Assembly (NCBI GenBank): GCA_013816895.1
Contig: JACDDR010000006.1
Location: forward strand, 1-64,000
Reading direction: 5' to 3'
Source: Bacteroidota bacterium
GTDB lineage: Bacteria > Bacteroidota > Bacteroidia > B-17B0 > Aurantibacillaceae
Length of the DNA stretch: 64,000 nt
The notes beneath the pieces are model-generated. The model searched no databases. It was given only the letters and a program-made list of their open reading frames with translations, and was not told the DNA's origin. The position numbers and the translations under genes are program-made. Shown piece by piece: positions 16,865-27,643 of the stretch; within the stretch, counting starts at the first letter, position 1; every line of letters begins with the position of its first letter.

Positions 16865-17839
16865 TCATTCTAATTTTAAAGTACTGAACTTACTTTGAGG
16901 AAGACTCAGCGCGCCAAAATTATGTGCCCAATATTCAGCAAGGTATTCCTGTTCTGTTTGCCCTGGAGTTGGTACCAGGATAATATTTTGTTTATCCAGC
17001 GTATGTAAATCCATCAAGGTACTATAACCGCTCCGGCAAATTATTTTTTTGCTGCTGCAAATGATTTCACTAAGACTTGCTGCGTTGGGAGAGATAAAAA
17101 CAGAAGTGTTTTCATGTGCAAAATTTAATTTATTGCTGCAAACCATTGCGAATTTTAAAGCTGGATTCGCCTTAATTTTAGTGATGATCAGTTCTGAAAA
17201 AATCTGTTGCTGAGGTTGCGGACCGGATAATATAAAAAGACAATCGTACGCTGCGGTTGTGGCGGAAGTCTTTAGTAACCTGCTCTGCGGCTGTATGTAT
17301 TGTATGTTTGAATGGTAGTGAACGTCATGAGATAGCTTTCCGCTGAGAGATGTCCCTTCGTCTTCAAAATCGGGCACCCACACTTCGTCGAAATTTAAAA
17401 TAAATTTTTTGTTTTTTTGTTGCGCGATCCGATTTGCAAAAGGGGCTTTTAAAAAAAGCTGATGCGTGATAAAAATTGTTTTTGCTTTTTTCGAATGCAA
17501 ACCAAAACGACTGTCGCTAATAACAACATCGATTTTGTATTTATCGATTGTTTCTTCAAGAAGTATCTGTTCCTTTTTAATTACGAAAGATATTCGGGGC
17601 CAATCTGCGAGTAACTTTAACCACACCGGCAGCACAGAAGAATACCGGATATTGTACGCGGGAAAATTAATTTTTTCAATGAATGGAAACTCGGTTTCAA
17701 AAATTTCCTTTGTGAGCGGAGTTAACCCGATAATAATTTTATTGTCTTTTTCGAGCCTGCGGATAATAGGAACGCACCGTGTGGCATGTCCCAGGCCCCA
17801 GTCCAGCGCCGAAATAAATATAGTTTTACCGGATAACAA
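16865..17839 (-). CDS. MurG-like glycosyltransferase, TTG start
   Basis: A 324-residue GT-B fold protein. The N-terminal ISALDWGLGHATRC matches the glycine-rich acceptor-domain loop of MurG-like and related UDP-sugar transferases (GLGHATR), and the C-terminal half has the nucleotide-sugar pattern SEIICSSKKIICRSGYSTLMDL followed by PGQTEQEYLA. It probably transfers a sugar to a lipid or cell-envelope acceptor. The start is TTG: an in-frame TGA lies two codons upstream and no ATG follows before the conserved N-terminus, so TTG is the only reasonable choice. The substrate is unknown; it is not the peptidoglycan murG, which is normally in the mur cluster. Confidence 0.82.
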   Translation of the reverse strand: MLSGKTIFISALDWGLGHATRCVPIIRRLEKDNKIIIGLTPLTKEIFETEFPFIEKINFPAYNIRYSSVLPVWLKLLADWPRISFVIKKEQILLEETIDKYKIDVVISDSRFGLHSKKAKTIFITHQLFLKAPFANRIAQQKNKKFILNFDEVWVPDFEDEGTSLSGKLSHDVHYHSNIQYIQPQSRLLKTSATTAAYDCLFILSGPQPQQQIFSELIITKIKANPALKFAMVCSNKLNFAHENTSVFISPNAASLSEIICSSKKIICRSGYSTLMDLHTLDKQNIILVPTPGQTEQEYLAEYWAHNFGALSLPQSKFSTLKLE

Positions 17840-17892
17840 ATGTCATCCGAAGATAAGCATTCAGAAAGAATAAATTTTTCTCGTTGTAATAA

Positions 17893-18363
17893 TTACTTTT
17901 TTGCGCGGGGACTATTTAACGCTTTTTCATAGTTTTCTATGTATTCATCGGGAGTTACCTTGGCCGCCAGTTCGCCTATTAATTTAAAGGGAATCTGATC
18001 TGGCTTTTTAAAACGTATGCAGGCCTTGCCCATATCCAGTTTTGTTTTGGAATGTTTTGCGTATTCAGTAGTAAACCATTTCAGTAGTTTCGGATCACCG
18101 TAAATGCCCATATGATATACTGCAATAAAATTTTTCTGTGAAGCAAAGCTGACAAAGCCCAGCGGTAATTCAGGATCGCAGTGATAGCCTGCAGGATACC
18201 TGGAATGAGGAATCACAAAACCGGGCATTCCGTAAGTCATGGTTTCAACAAAGCCTTTCGGCAGATTTTTTTTAAACTGTTTACGCAATTCGTTCATTGC
18301 CGTTTTTCTGTCTTCCGGTAATGATTCGAAATATTGATCTACCGTTTTTGCCACTGATTGCAT
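17893..18363 (-). CDS. DUF1801 (YdhG-like) protein
   Basis: A 156-residue small soluble protein. It shows the DUF1801 pattern: N-terminal VDQYFESLPEDRKTAMNELRK, then TYGMPGFV, a LGFVSFASQKNFIAVYHMGIYG strand pair and CIRFKKPDQIPFKLI. The biochemical role is not known; related proteins are annotated as iron-chaperone-like or YdeI relatives on weak grounds. Its upstream region is the 45-bp triple-repeat cluster beyond gyrB, so it may be read from gyrB only if transcription passes those hairpins. A relative with an N-terminal DUF1801-like part is at 38485-39105. Confidence 0.88.
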   Translation of the reverse strand: MQSVAKTVDQYFESLPEDRKTAMNELRKQFKKNLPKGFVETMTYGMPGFVIPHSRYPAGYHCDPELPLGFVSFASQKNFIAVYHMGIYGDPKLLKWFTTEYAKHSKTKLDMGKACIRFKKPDQIPFKLIGELAAKVTPDEYIENYEKALNSPRAKK

Positions 18364-18684
18364 GGGGTTTGTTTTTATTTTAACACAGAGACCACAGAGT
18401 AAAGGGGATCGCTGAGTTTTATATTTATAATCCTTTAAAATTTTATTCTGCCAAAAACACAGAGAGTTTTCTCCCTGTGCCTTATTTTAACACAGAGACC
18501 GCGGAGTGAAGGAGATCACTGAGTTTTAGTATTTATAATATTATTCTCATTTTAACACAGAGGCCACAGAGTAAAGGAGATCACTGAGTTTTATATTATA
18601 ATATTATTCTTTAAAATTTCATTTTACAAAAAACACAGAGATGTTTTTTCCCTGTGTTCTCTGTGAGCTTTGTGTTTAAAAAAA
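18364..18684. repeat. Intergenic repeat cluster: three 45-bp direct repeats and two hairpins
   Basis: This 321-nt gap holds no gene. A 45-nt unit beginning ATTTTAACACAGAG and ending CTGAGTTTTA occurs at 18377-18421, 18484-18528 and 18549-18593, the copies differing at only a few positions. Two hairpins built on CACAG/CTGTG lie at 18458-18479 and 18632-18658. Spacers between the units are 62 and 20 nt, with partly repeated AT-rich text. Cacagag-type words are common interspersed repeats in bacterial genomes; no terminal inverted repeats or transposase are present. Confidence 0.85.
18632..18658 (-). terminator. Repeat-derived terminator after gyrB
   Basis: On the minus strand AACACAGGG pairs with CTCTGTGTT (one mismatch) around a loop of about 9 nt and is followed by a T-run. 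It lies 27 nt past the gyrB stop and is built from the same CACAG words as the repeat cluster. Confidence 0.6.
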
Positions 18685-20733
<2,049 letters not shown>

Positions 20734-20785
20734 TTAAAAAATCAATATTAAAAAATAGGATTAATTTTACCATTATTTCAAATTT

Positions 20786-22111
20786 ATGATCTGGCATATT
20801 ATAAGATATCTTACCACGTTTATAATGCCCGCTTTTTACAAAAAGATCATCGGCAATAATATTGGAAATGTTCAGATAAAGGGCCCGGTTATAATTGCCA
20901 TGAATCATCCTAACGCTTTCACTGATGCCATTCTTTTTACGTTTATTACTTTCCCGGTACGTGTTCGGTACCTTGCCAGAGGCGATGCCTTTAAACCGGG
21001 GTTTATTTCCTGGCTGCTTTTACAGATTGGCATCGTTCCTATTTTTCGCATCCAGGATGGGGGACGCGAAGGATTGAAAAAAAATGACGAAGCGTATAAG
21101 ACGGTCAACAACCTTTTGAAACGTAACGGGAAGATCATTGTATTTGCCGAAGGCTTATGCGTGCAGGAAAGACGGTTACGGCCTTTAAAAAAAGGAGTTG
21201 CCAGGATGGTGTTCGGGGCGTACGATTATCTGAACAACGATACGCTCACAGTAGTGCCCGTTGGCGTTAACTACAGTCAGCCCGATAAATTCCGGAGCAC
21301 CGTTTTTTTTAACATTGGCGAACCCATTGCTGTTAAGGACTATATGGAGGCCTACAAAAATAGTCCCGCAAAGGCCAATAACCTCTTTCTGCACGATCTT
21401 GAGCCTAAAATGAAGGGTTTGATAACCCATATAAATAATAAAGAGTACGACGGAGCTGTTTTGCGAATGGAAACGCTTTGCAAAAGAAACAGGATAACCG
21501 ACCAGGGATTAAATTGCCACAACCTGGAACATGATTACCTGGTTACGAAACAAATCACTGAAAAAATAAATCAGGCCGAAATTACCCATAAAGAAACTCT
21601 GGATGAATTTAATGTAAAATCAGATCTGTATTTGAAAGAGGTGAGGAATCACAAATTGCGCGACTGGTTAGTAGATGTCCGGCAGAGCGGTCCGTTAAAC
21701 ATGGGGAGGGTTTTTACGCGTTTTTTAATAATTATAATTGGCTTGCCGCTTTACTGCGCAGGGCTTATTGGTAATTATCTTCCTTATAAACTCACCGAAA
21801 AGCTGACTAAAAAAATTTTAAAAGGAAACACGGAATTTTATTCCTCCATTTGTATTTGTATCGGAATGGTTCTGGCATGGTGCAATTATATTCTTTGGTT
21901 TATAATTGTGTATGCCCTGTCACCAAACATTTTAATGCCAATATTAATTTGCCTTCTTTTTGGCATTGGCGGATGGTTCTCCTTGTATTTTTACTTTTAC
22001 ATTGTTAAAACCTTAGGCTTGTTAAGAGCTGTTAAAAACCCTGCAATCATTAATGAGTTAAAGATAAAACGAAATTATCTGTTATCTTTAATTAACAAAC
22101 TGGAGGAATAA
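20786..22111 (+). CDS. Membrane 1-acyl-glycerol-3-phosphate acyltransferase-like protein
   Basis: A 441-residue membrane enzyme of the PlsC-like family. The catalytic pair H41 and D47 lies in MNHPNAFTDA (HX5D spacing rather than the classical HX4D), and the second motif is FAEGLC near residue 120. The C-terminal third has two to three hydrophobic segments (residues ~305-330 and ~350-410), so it is an integral inner-membrane protein. It probably acylates a glycerophosphate lipid; the extended C-terminal domain is typical of a Bacteroidota subgroup whose exact acceptor is unknown. It diverges from gyrB and is followed 62 nt later by the DUF3108 gene. Confidence 0.85.
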   Translation: MIWHIIRYLTTFIMPAFYKKIIGNNIGNVQIKGPVIIAMNHPNAFTDAILFTFITFPVRVRYLARGDAFKPGFISWLLLQIGIVPIFRIQDGGREGLKKNDEAYKTVNNLLKRNGKIIVFAEGLCVQERRLRPLKKGVARMVFGAYDYLNNDTLTVVPVGVNYSQPDKFRSTVFFNIGEPIAVKDYMEAYKNSPAKANNLFLHDLEPKMKGLITHINNKEYDGAVLRMETLCKRNRITDQGLNCHNLEHDYLVTKQITEKINQAEITHKETLDEFNVKSDLYLKEVRNHKLRDWLVDVRQSGPLNMGRVFTRFLIIIIGLPLYCAGLIGNYLPYKLTEKLTKKILKGNTEFYSSICICIGMVLAWCNYILWFIIVYALSPNILMPILICLLFGIGGWFSLYFYFYIVKTLGLLRAVKNPAIINELKIKRNYLLSLINKLEE

Positions 22112-22173
22112 ACAACGTAACTTTTGGCATGTGGTTTGAGTATAATAACTGTCTAAACGAACTGTAAATAAAC

Positions 22174-23022
22174 ATGAGAAAAATAAAGAATATTGTATTA
22201 AAGAGCGTTGCGGTAATTGGTGTGATAGCAATATGTTCTGCGGGATATATGTCGGAAAGAACAAGCGAGTTAACCGAAAATATAGAAAGCGGCCAGCAGT
22301 TTACCCAACCGCTGCCTTCCAAAAATAATGTTGCATTTAAGGAAGGTGAAATACTTACTTACCGCCTGCACTACGGAGCGTTAAACGCAGGCGCAGCCGT
22401 TTTAGAAGTAAAACCAGATCTGATTGACGTAAGCGGAAGAAAAGTTTATCATATTGTTGGAAGCGGTTATACGACAGGTAGTGCCGACTGGTTTTTTAAG
22501 GTACGCGACCGTTATGAAACCTATTTGGACAAGGACGCGCTTTTACCGTGGCTTTTTGTAAGGCGGGTGGATGAAGGCGGTTATAAATTCAGCCAGGATT
22601 ATTCGTTCAACCATTACACTAAAAAGGTGGATATAGGCAACGGAGAAAAATTTGATGTGCCCTTAGGCGTTCAGGATATGGTAAGCGCGTTTTATTCTGC
22701 CAGGAACCTTGATTTAAGTAATGCCAAAGAAGGAGATATTTTCACTCTTAATTGTTTTCTTGATAAAGAGATATGGCCTTTAAAAATAAAATTTATAGGC
22801 AAAGAAGAGATTAAGACAGATCTTGGTAAATTCCGCACCCTTTTGTTCAGGCCAATTGTTCAAAAAGGACGTGTGTTTAAGAAAGAAGAGGATTTAAATG
22901 TGTGGATCAGTGACGATAAAAATCATATTGTTTTAAGGGCCCAGGCCAGTATCCTGATCGGGAGCATTAAAATGGATATTACCAGCGCACAAAATCTTGC
23001 CAACGAAACAAGCAAGCTTTAG
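22174..23022 (+). CDS. DUF3108 periplasmic protein
   Basis: A 282-residue exported protein. There is an N-terminal hydrophobic stretch (VLKSVAVIGVIAICSAGYM) acting as signal or anchor. From residue ~50 the pattern FKEGEILTYRLHYGALNAGAAVLEV and the later GKFRTLLFRPIVQKGRVF match DUF3108, a lipocalin-like beta-barrel fold found in the periplasm. It follows the acyltransferase in the same direction and may be co-transcribed, which fits a role near the envelope. It converges with the phosphatase gene with one base between the stops. Function is not known. Confidence 0.85.
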   Translation: MRKIKNIVLKSVAVIGVIAICSAGYMSERTSELTENIESGQQFTQPLPSKNNVAFKEGEILTYRLHYGALNAGAAVLEVKPDLIDVSGRKVYHIVGSGYTTGSADWFFKVRDRYETYLDKDALLPWLFVRRVDEGGYKFSQDYSFNHYTKKVDIGNGEKFDVPLGVQDMVSAFYSARNLDLSNAKEGDIFTLNCFLDKEIWPLKIKFIGKEEIKTDLGKFRTLLFRPIVQKGRVFKKEEDLNVWISDDKNHIVLRAQASILIGSIKMDITSAQNLANETSKL

Positions 23023-23023
23023 G

Positions 23024-26000
23024 TTAGAAAGTTAAACCGATAACCAGGATGTCGTCGGTTTGCGGAAGACCTGCTTTCCAGCTGTTCAGGAGGCCCAGAA
23101 TAAACGCTTGCTGTTCATCAAAAGGCATTAATGAAGCTTTCACCAAAATTTGCTTAAAGCGTTTTGAAGAGAGCTTCTTTTGTTTTGGCCCTCCAAACTG
23201 ATCCTTTACGCCATCGCTGAACAAATAAAAATTCCGGCCAACCTGATAAGGGATAACCTGGGTTGAAAATTCAGTGCTTTCATCTTCACCTATCGAATTG
23301 CGCTGCGCCTTTAATTCAACGAGTTCGTTGTTTTTTATATAGCAGCAATCGTTTTTAGCAGCCGAAAAATAAGCTGTTTTTTCTATGAGATTAATCGTAA
23401 TCAGCGAAGCGTCCATGCCGTCGCGGATGTTGGTTTCCTTTAAACTCAGCTGGTTGTAAAATAAATAATTCAAACGCGTTAAAATCTCACCCGGTAGAAA
23501 CGTGTTTTCTTCATAGACAATTTTATTCAATAAAGAAGTGCCAACAATGCTGAGCATGGCACCAGGCACACCATGTCCGGTACAGTCGCCGGCAAAAACA
23601 ATGAGCATGTCCTTGTACCTTCCGATCCAATAAAAATCACCGCTCACTTTATCCTTAGGTTTATAAAGAATAAAACTGGCGCGCATGTGTTCTGGCAAGA
23701 TATCCTCGCCCACAAAAATTGCTTTTTGAATACGTTCAGCATACGTGATACTGTCGATTAACTCCGCTCTCTTTTCCTGTATTTCGGCAGTACGTTGCGA
23801 AATAATTTCTTCAAGCCTTTTTTGTTTGCGCTTATTTGAACGAAAACGTAACATAACAAAAACGATCCCGAACAAAATAGCCAGTGATATTGCTAAATAA
23901 TAAAACCAACGAGCCTTGTAAAAAGGAGGAACAATTTTTATCGTAATTTTAAAGGGTTCGGCGCACCAGGTATTGTCGGCATTGGCGCCCATAAGTTCAA
24001 ACACATATGTGCCGGGCGAAAGATCATTAAAATATACCGCATGCCTGTTGCCCACGTTGCGCCATTCATTGTCCATGGGCAGCATTTTAAATTTATATGA
24101 ATTTTTTTCAGGCATGTTGAAATCAAACAAGGTAAAATTCACCTGGAATGAATTCTGGTTTTCTTTTAAAATTATTTCGGCACCGTTTGCGATATTTGTT
24201 TGCAGTAAAGAATTACCTGAGCCCGACAGGCTTGTGACTTCCACTTTTGGAATATTAAAATGAGAAACCTGGAAATCGGGGTTAAAAATTACAAGACCGT
24301 TTTGTGTTGCAATGTAAAAATATCCTTCAAGGACATTTACCTGCAATACTGTTTCTGAAGGAAGTCCGTCGTCAGCGGTTATTTCCGAGTATTCATTTGT
24401 TTGCGGGTTCCAGCGTATCAATCCGTGACCGGTAGCCATCCATACAAAATTGCGGTAATACACAAGCCCGTTTATCTCCGGGAATAGCTGATCACTTTGC
24501 CTGTAAACGACTTTATGCTTGCGTGTTTTGGGATTAAATTTAATGAGTCCGGAATATTGCGAAGCGATGAGAACCGTTGTGTCGTTTAACACCAGCGCAT
24601 GGGTTAGCGCACCTGCACCTGGCACTTTTATATTTTCTGTTTTTTTTGTGGAAGTATTAAAAACAAGCAGCCCCGAAGAATGTGTAAAATATAAGAGCCC
24701 CTTATAATTAAAAGACGAATTAAAAATGCTGGTAATTTCCTCAGGTTCTTTAATAAATTCAAACTTCTGGGTAAGTTTATCGAAAGAAAAAATTTCACCG
24801 ATCCCGCCGATCCAAAGAAAGTTAGAGTTCACTGGGTCTTCAATAATATTCACACAATAGTGTTCCTGCAGCTTAAAAAAACTTTTCACCCAGGGCGTTG
24901 CTCCTGTAAAATTTATTTTATGGAAGTGGTTTTGTCCGGCAACGTACACATCGCCATTTTCATCTTCAAAAAACTGGTTAACAAACCGCTCTTCGTTTTT
25001 AGTAAACGCGTTAGGGCCGAAATTCACAGCCGTTTTATTCAACCTGTCGTAAATGGAAATACCTTCTCCATCCACGCCAACAAACGTAAGATTGTTATGG
25101 GCCTGGCTGGGTAACACTGCCGCAATGCGATTAGCGAGAAAGGATGTATTTGGATTGAGGTAATTGCGTTTAATGATTTCCATGTTAGGTCTGCTGCTGG
25201 TGAGCTTCTGCAAACCAAGATCGGAACCGATCCATAAAATATCGTTTTCATCCTTATAAAGCGCCCAGCATTTGTTGCTCATTAATGATTTCTCATTTTC
25301 AGGGTCGTTTTTATAAATCCTGTACTCTTTTTTATCGATATCGAATGCAGTTAAACCAAAGCTCCAGTAACATTGCCAGATAGTGTTATCCTTGGTATGC
25401 GTGTATGAAATATTAGAATAGAAATTTTGCGGAGCCTTGTAAAAAGTTTGAACAAGTGTGGATGGGTTGATGTTCACAAGGCCGTCATCTGCCGCCACCC
25501 AAATGTTGCCGAGGTAGTCTTCCGAAATGCCCACATGACCGCTTGCGCCGCCGGAATAAGCCGTTATTTCTTCAATTTTTTGTTTGCCAATGTTGCATTT
25601 AAACACTCTGTTTAAAAGATTCCCGTTTTCCTTTTTCTTGGCCCCTGCCCAGAGATTCCCGACCCTGTCAAAGCAAAGGCATTGAATGGTCCAGCCACCT
25701 AAGAAGGATTCTTTGCCATTATTAACCGGCTCAAGCGTGTTTTTTGCAGGATCAAACATCATTAATCCGTCAGCGGTGCCCACAATTATTCCGCCCGTTT
25801 CATCGAGCACCATGCTGTAAATGTTTTGTTTCTTTTTGAACTCGGGGTTTTTGACATTTAGCTTTACCCGGATGAATTTGTTGGCGCGGTAGTCATAAAT
25901 GTTTAAACCATTGCGTGTGCCAATTAAGATGCGTTGATCATCGAGTTGCTGAATACATGAAATCACCGGGTTACTCAGGCTGCTGCTGTCTCCCTCAATA

Positions 26001-26218
26001 CTTCTGTAGGTAATAAATTCGTAGCCGTTATAGCGGTTAAGGCCTGCCAGGGTGCCAACCCATAAATAGCCTTTGCGGTCTTCAAACAAAGAGGTGATAA
26101 ACGAATTGTTCAGCTCCTTGGTATTGATGTGATCAATAACCGGAGATTGATAAGTTTGGGCAAAACACCTGATGAACGTAATGCTTAGAAAAAGAAAGAG
26201 TACCAGTTTATGGCGCAT
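23024..26218 (-). CDS. Two-component-propeller sensor with SpoIIE-type phosphatase
   Basis: A 1064-residue inner-membrane signalling protein. After a signal peptide (to about residue 20), residues ~25-670 contain regulator-propeller repeats (LWVGTLAGLNRYNG, LWIGSDLGLQKL), forming a large periplasmic sensor. Residues ~680-765 are a Y_Y_Y domain (PEKNSYKFKMLPMDNEW), then one membrane helix (~773-793), a coiled coil with SITYAERIQKAIF, and a SpoIIE PP2C domain with SGDFYW, FAGDCTGHGVPGAM, FSDGVKDQFGG and the DDILVIGL end. It would sense an outside ligand, perhaps a glycan, and dephosphorylate a partner protein. Unlike hybrid SusR-type regulators it has no kinase or HTH. Promoter at 26246-26253. 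Confidence 0.92.
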   Translation of the reverse strand: MRHKLVLFLFLSITFIRCFAQTYQSPVIDHINTKELNNSFITSLFEDRKGYLWVGTLAGLNRYNGYEFITYRSIEGDSSSLSNPVISCIQQLDDQRILIGTRNGLNIYDYRANKFIRVKLNVKNPEFKKKQNIYSMVLDETGGIIVGTADGLMMFDPAKNTLEPVNNGKESFLGGWTIQCLCFDRVGNLWAGAKKKENGNLLNRVFKCNIGKQKIEEITAYSGGASGHVGISEDYLGNIWVAADDGLVNINPSTLVQTFYKAPQNFYSNISYTHTKDNTIWQCYWSFGLTAFDIDKKEYRIYKNDPENEKSLMSNKCWALYKDENDILWIGSDLGLQKLTSSRPNMEIIKRNYLNPNTSFLANRIAAVLPSQAHNNLTFVGVDGEGISIYDRLNKTAVNFGPNAFTKNEERFVNQFFEDENGDVYVAGQNHFHKINFTGATPWVKSFFKLQEHYCVNIIEDPVNSNFLWIGGIGEIFSFDKLTQKFEFIKEPEEITSIFNSSFNYKGLLYFTHSSGLLVFNTSTKKTENIKVPGAGALTHALVLNDTTVLIASQYSGLIKFNPKTRKHKVVYRQSDQLFPEINGLVYYRNFVWMATGHGLIRWNPQTNEYSEITADDGLPSETVLQVNVLEGYFYIATQNGLVIFNPDFQVSHFNIPKVEVTSLSGSGNSLLQTNIANGAEIILKENQNSFQVNFTLFDFNMPEKNSYKFKMLPMDNEWRNVGNRHAVYFNDLSPGTYVFELMGANADNTWCAEPFKITIKIVPPFYKARWFYYLAISLAILFGIVFVMLRFRSNKRKQKRLEEIISQRTAEIQEKRAELIDSITYAERIQKAIFVGEDILPEHMRASFILYKPKDKVSGDFYWIGRYKDMLIVFAGDCTGHGVPGAMLSIVGTSLLNKIVYEENTFLPGEILTRLNYLFYNQLSLKETNIRDGMDASLITINLIEKTAYFSAAKNDCCYIKNNELVELKAQRNSIGEDESTEFSTQVIPYQVGRNFYLFSDGVKDQFGGPKQKKLSSKRFKQILVKASLMPFDEQQAFILGLLNSWKAGLPQTDDILVIGLTF

Positions 26219-26245
26219 ACGTTAAAATTCCATGGGAATAGGACT

Positions 26246-26253
26246 CAAAGATA
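26246..26253 (-). promoter_or_regulatory. -7 element TATCTTTG of the propeller phosphatase gene
   Basis: Exact TAnnTTTG on the minus strand 27 nt before the start codon at 26218. No matching -33 element is visible. Confidence 0.55.
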
Positions 26254-26274
26254 AATGAATTATGCTAACGCCCG

Positions 26275-27549
26275 TTATATGAGCGAACTTAAAATAGTAC
26301 TAAATCGATGTATATCCTCAAAAGAATTGTAAAGCGGCACCGGCGCGCACCTAATCACGTTTGGTTCCCGCCAATCGGGAATAACACCATTTTCAATCAA
26401 CTTGCTGAATAAGGGTTTGCCAAAGCCATGCGCCACGATGGAGATCTGGCAGCCCCGGTTTAGAACAGGCGTAATAATGCGGAGGCAATTATTTTTCTCT
26501 TTGTTTATTTCACCGATCACAAATTCAAGATAGGCCGCAAGGTTTTTGCTTTTTTCTACCAGCGCATCCATGCCAACTTCATCAAAAATATCCAGGCTCG
26601 CCCTGCAGGCTGCCATGCTGAATACAGGCGCGTTGCTGATCTGCCAGCGTTCGGCGGTTTGCATGGGTACAAATGTTTTGCCCATTAAAAAACGCGTTTG
26701 CTTGTCATGTCCCCACCATCCCGCAAATAAGGGCAGATCCACATTGCTTAAATGCTTCTCATGTACAAAAGCTCCGGCCACGCTTCCCGGACCGCTATTC
26801 AAATATTTGTAACTGCACCAGGCTGCAAAATCAACGTTCCAGTCGTGCAGTTCCAGTTTTAAATTGCCTGCTGCGTGTGCCAGGTCGAACCCCACAATGG
26901 CTCCGGCTTTATGGCCGGCAAGGGTTATGGCTTTCATGTCAAACACCTGACCACTGAAAAAATTAACGCCGCCAATCATCACCAGCGCAAGAGAATCTTT
27001 GTTTTTTTCTATCGCCGAAAAAATATCTTCTTCATTTATGGTGTATTCTCCTTCGCGCGGATGAACCTCAATCATCGCATCATCCGGATTAAAACCATGA
27101 AACTTAATCTGCGACTGAAGTGCATACTGATCGCTCGGAAAAGCCTTCGCCTCGCATAAAATTTTGTAGCGTTGTTTTGTTGGCCGGTAAAATGAAACCA
27201 TCAGCAAGTGTAAATTTACCGTTAACTGATTCATCATTACCGTTTCCTTTGGAAGAGCTCCAACCACTTTCGCCATTTTTTCGGTAAGAAATTCGTGATA
27301 AGCCATCCAAGGATTTTTTGCCAGAAAGTGCCCCTCAACGCCAAATCTCGCCCAATCGTTTAACTCCTGCTGAATATAGGATGCTGTGGTTTTAGGTTGT
27401 AGCCCCAAAGAATTACCCGTAAAGTAAACAACATCCTGACCGTTATGCTGCGGAAAGAAAAATTTATCACGGTATGATTTTAATTTATCTTTCGCGTCGA
27501 GCGACCGGGAATATTCAAGTGTATTTTCAGGTTCTGTCAGCGTTGTCAT
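26275..27549 (-). CDS. kynU: Kynureninase
   Basis: A 424-residue PLP enzyme that splits kynurenine or 3-hydroxykynurenine to anthranilate (or its 3-hydroxy form) and alanine in tryptophan breakdown. YFTGNSLGLQPK opens the active site, FDLAHAAGN holds the cofactor Asp, and the PLP lysine is K248 in WCSYKYLNSGPGS. C-terminal RGCQISI and the VIRCAPVPLYNSFEDI end are typical. No other kynurenine-pathway gene is nearby, although nadE is 24 kb away; the product could feed NAD synthesis or catabolism. The start lies about 95 nt from the divergent T9SS gene start. Confidence 0.95.
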   Translation of the reverse strand: MTTLTEPENTLEYSRSLDAKDKLKSYRDKFFFPQHNGQDVVYFTGNSLGLQPKTTASYIQQELNDWARFGVEGHFLAKNPWMAYHEFLTEKMAKVVGALPKETVMMNQLTVNLHLLMVSFYRPTKQRYKILCEAKAFPSDQYALQSQIKFHGFNPDDAMIEVHPREGEYTINEEDIFSAIEKNKDSLALVMIGGVNFFSGQVFDMKAITLAGHKAGAIVGFDLAHAAGNLKLELHDWNVDFAAWCSYKYLNSGPGSVAGAFVHEKHLSNVDLPLFAGWWGHDKQTRFLMGKTFVPMQTAERWQISNAPVFSMAACRASLDIFDEVGMDALVEKSKNLAAYLEFVIGEINKEKNNCLRIITPVLNRGCQISIVAHGFGKPLFSKLIENGVIPDWREPNVIRCAPVPLYNSFEDIHRFSTILSSLI

Positions 27550-27617
27550 GTTGCTTTTTTTAACTTTTGTAAATGTAGGTATAAAGGCATTTGTTTACAA
27601 AAAGCCACTATTTTCGC

Positions 27618-27625
27618 TATATTTG
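27618..27625 (+). promoter_or_regulatory. -7 element TATATTTG of the T9SS gene at 27644
   Basis: Exact TAnnTTTG 18 nt before the ATG at 27644; a TTTG lies at 27590-27593 but the 24-nt spacing is longer than the usual 19. It supports the shorter start over the one at 27548. Confidence 0.55.
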
Positions 27626-27643
27626 ATCATACAACAACATAAA

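Noticed and set aside
18377-18593. A CRISPR array
   Set aside because: Only three repeats, spacers of 62 and 20 nt that are not of fixed length, and no cas genes.
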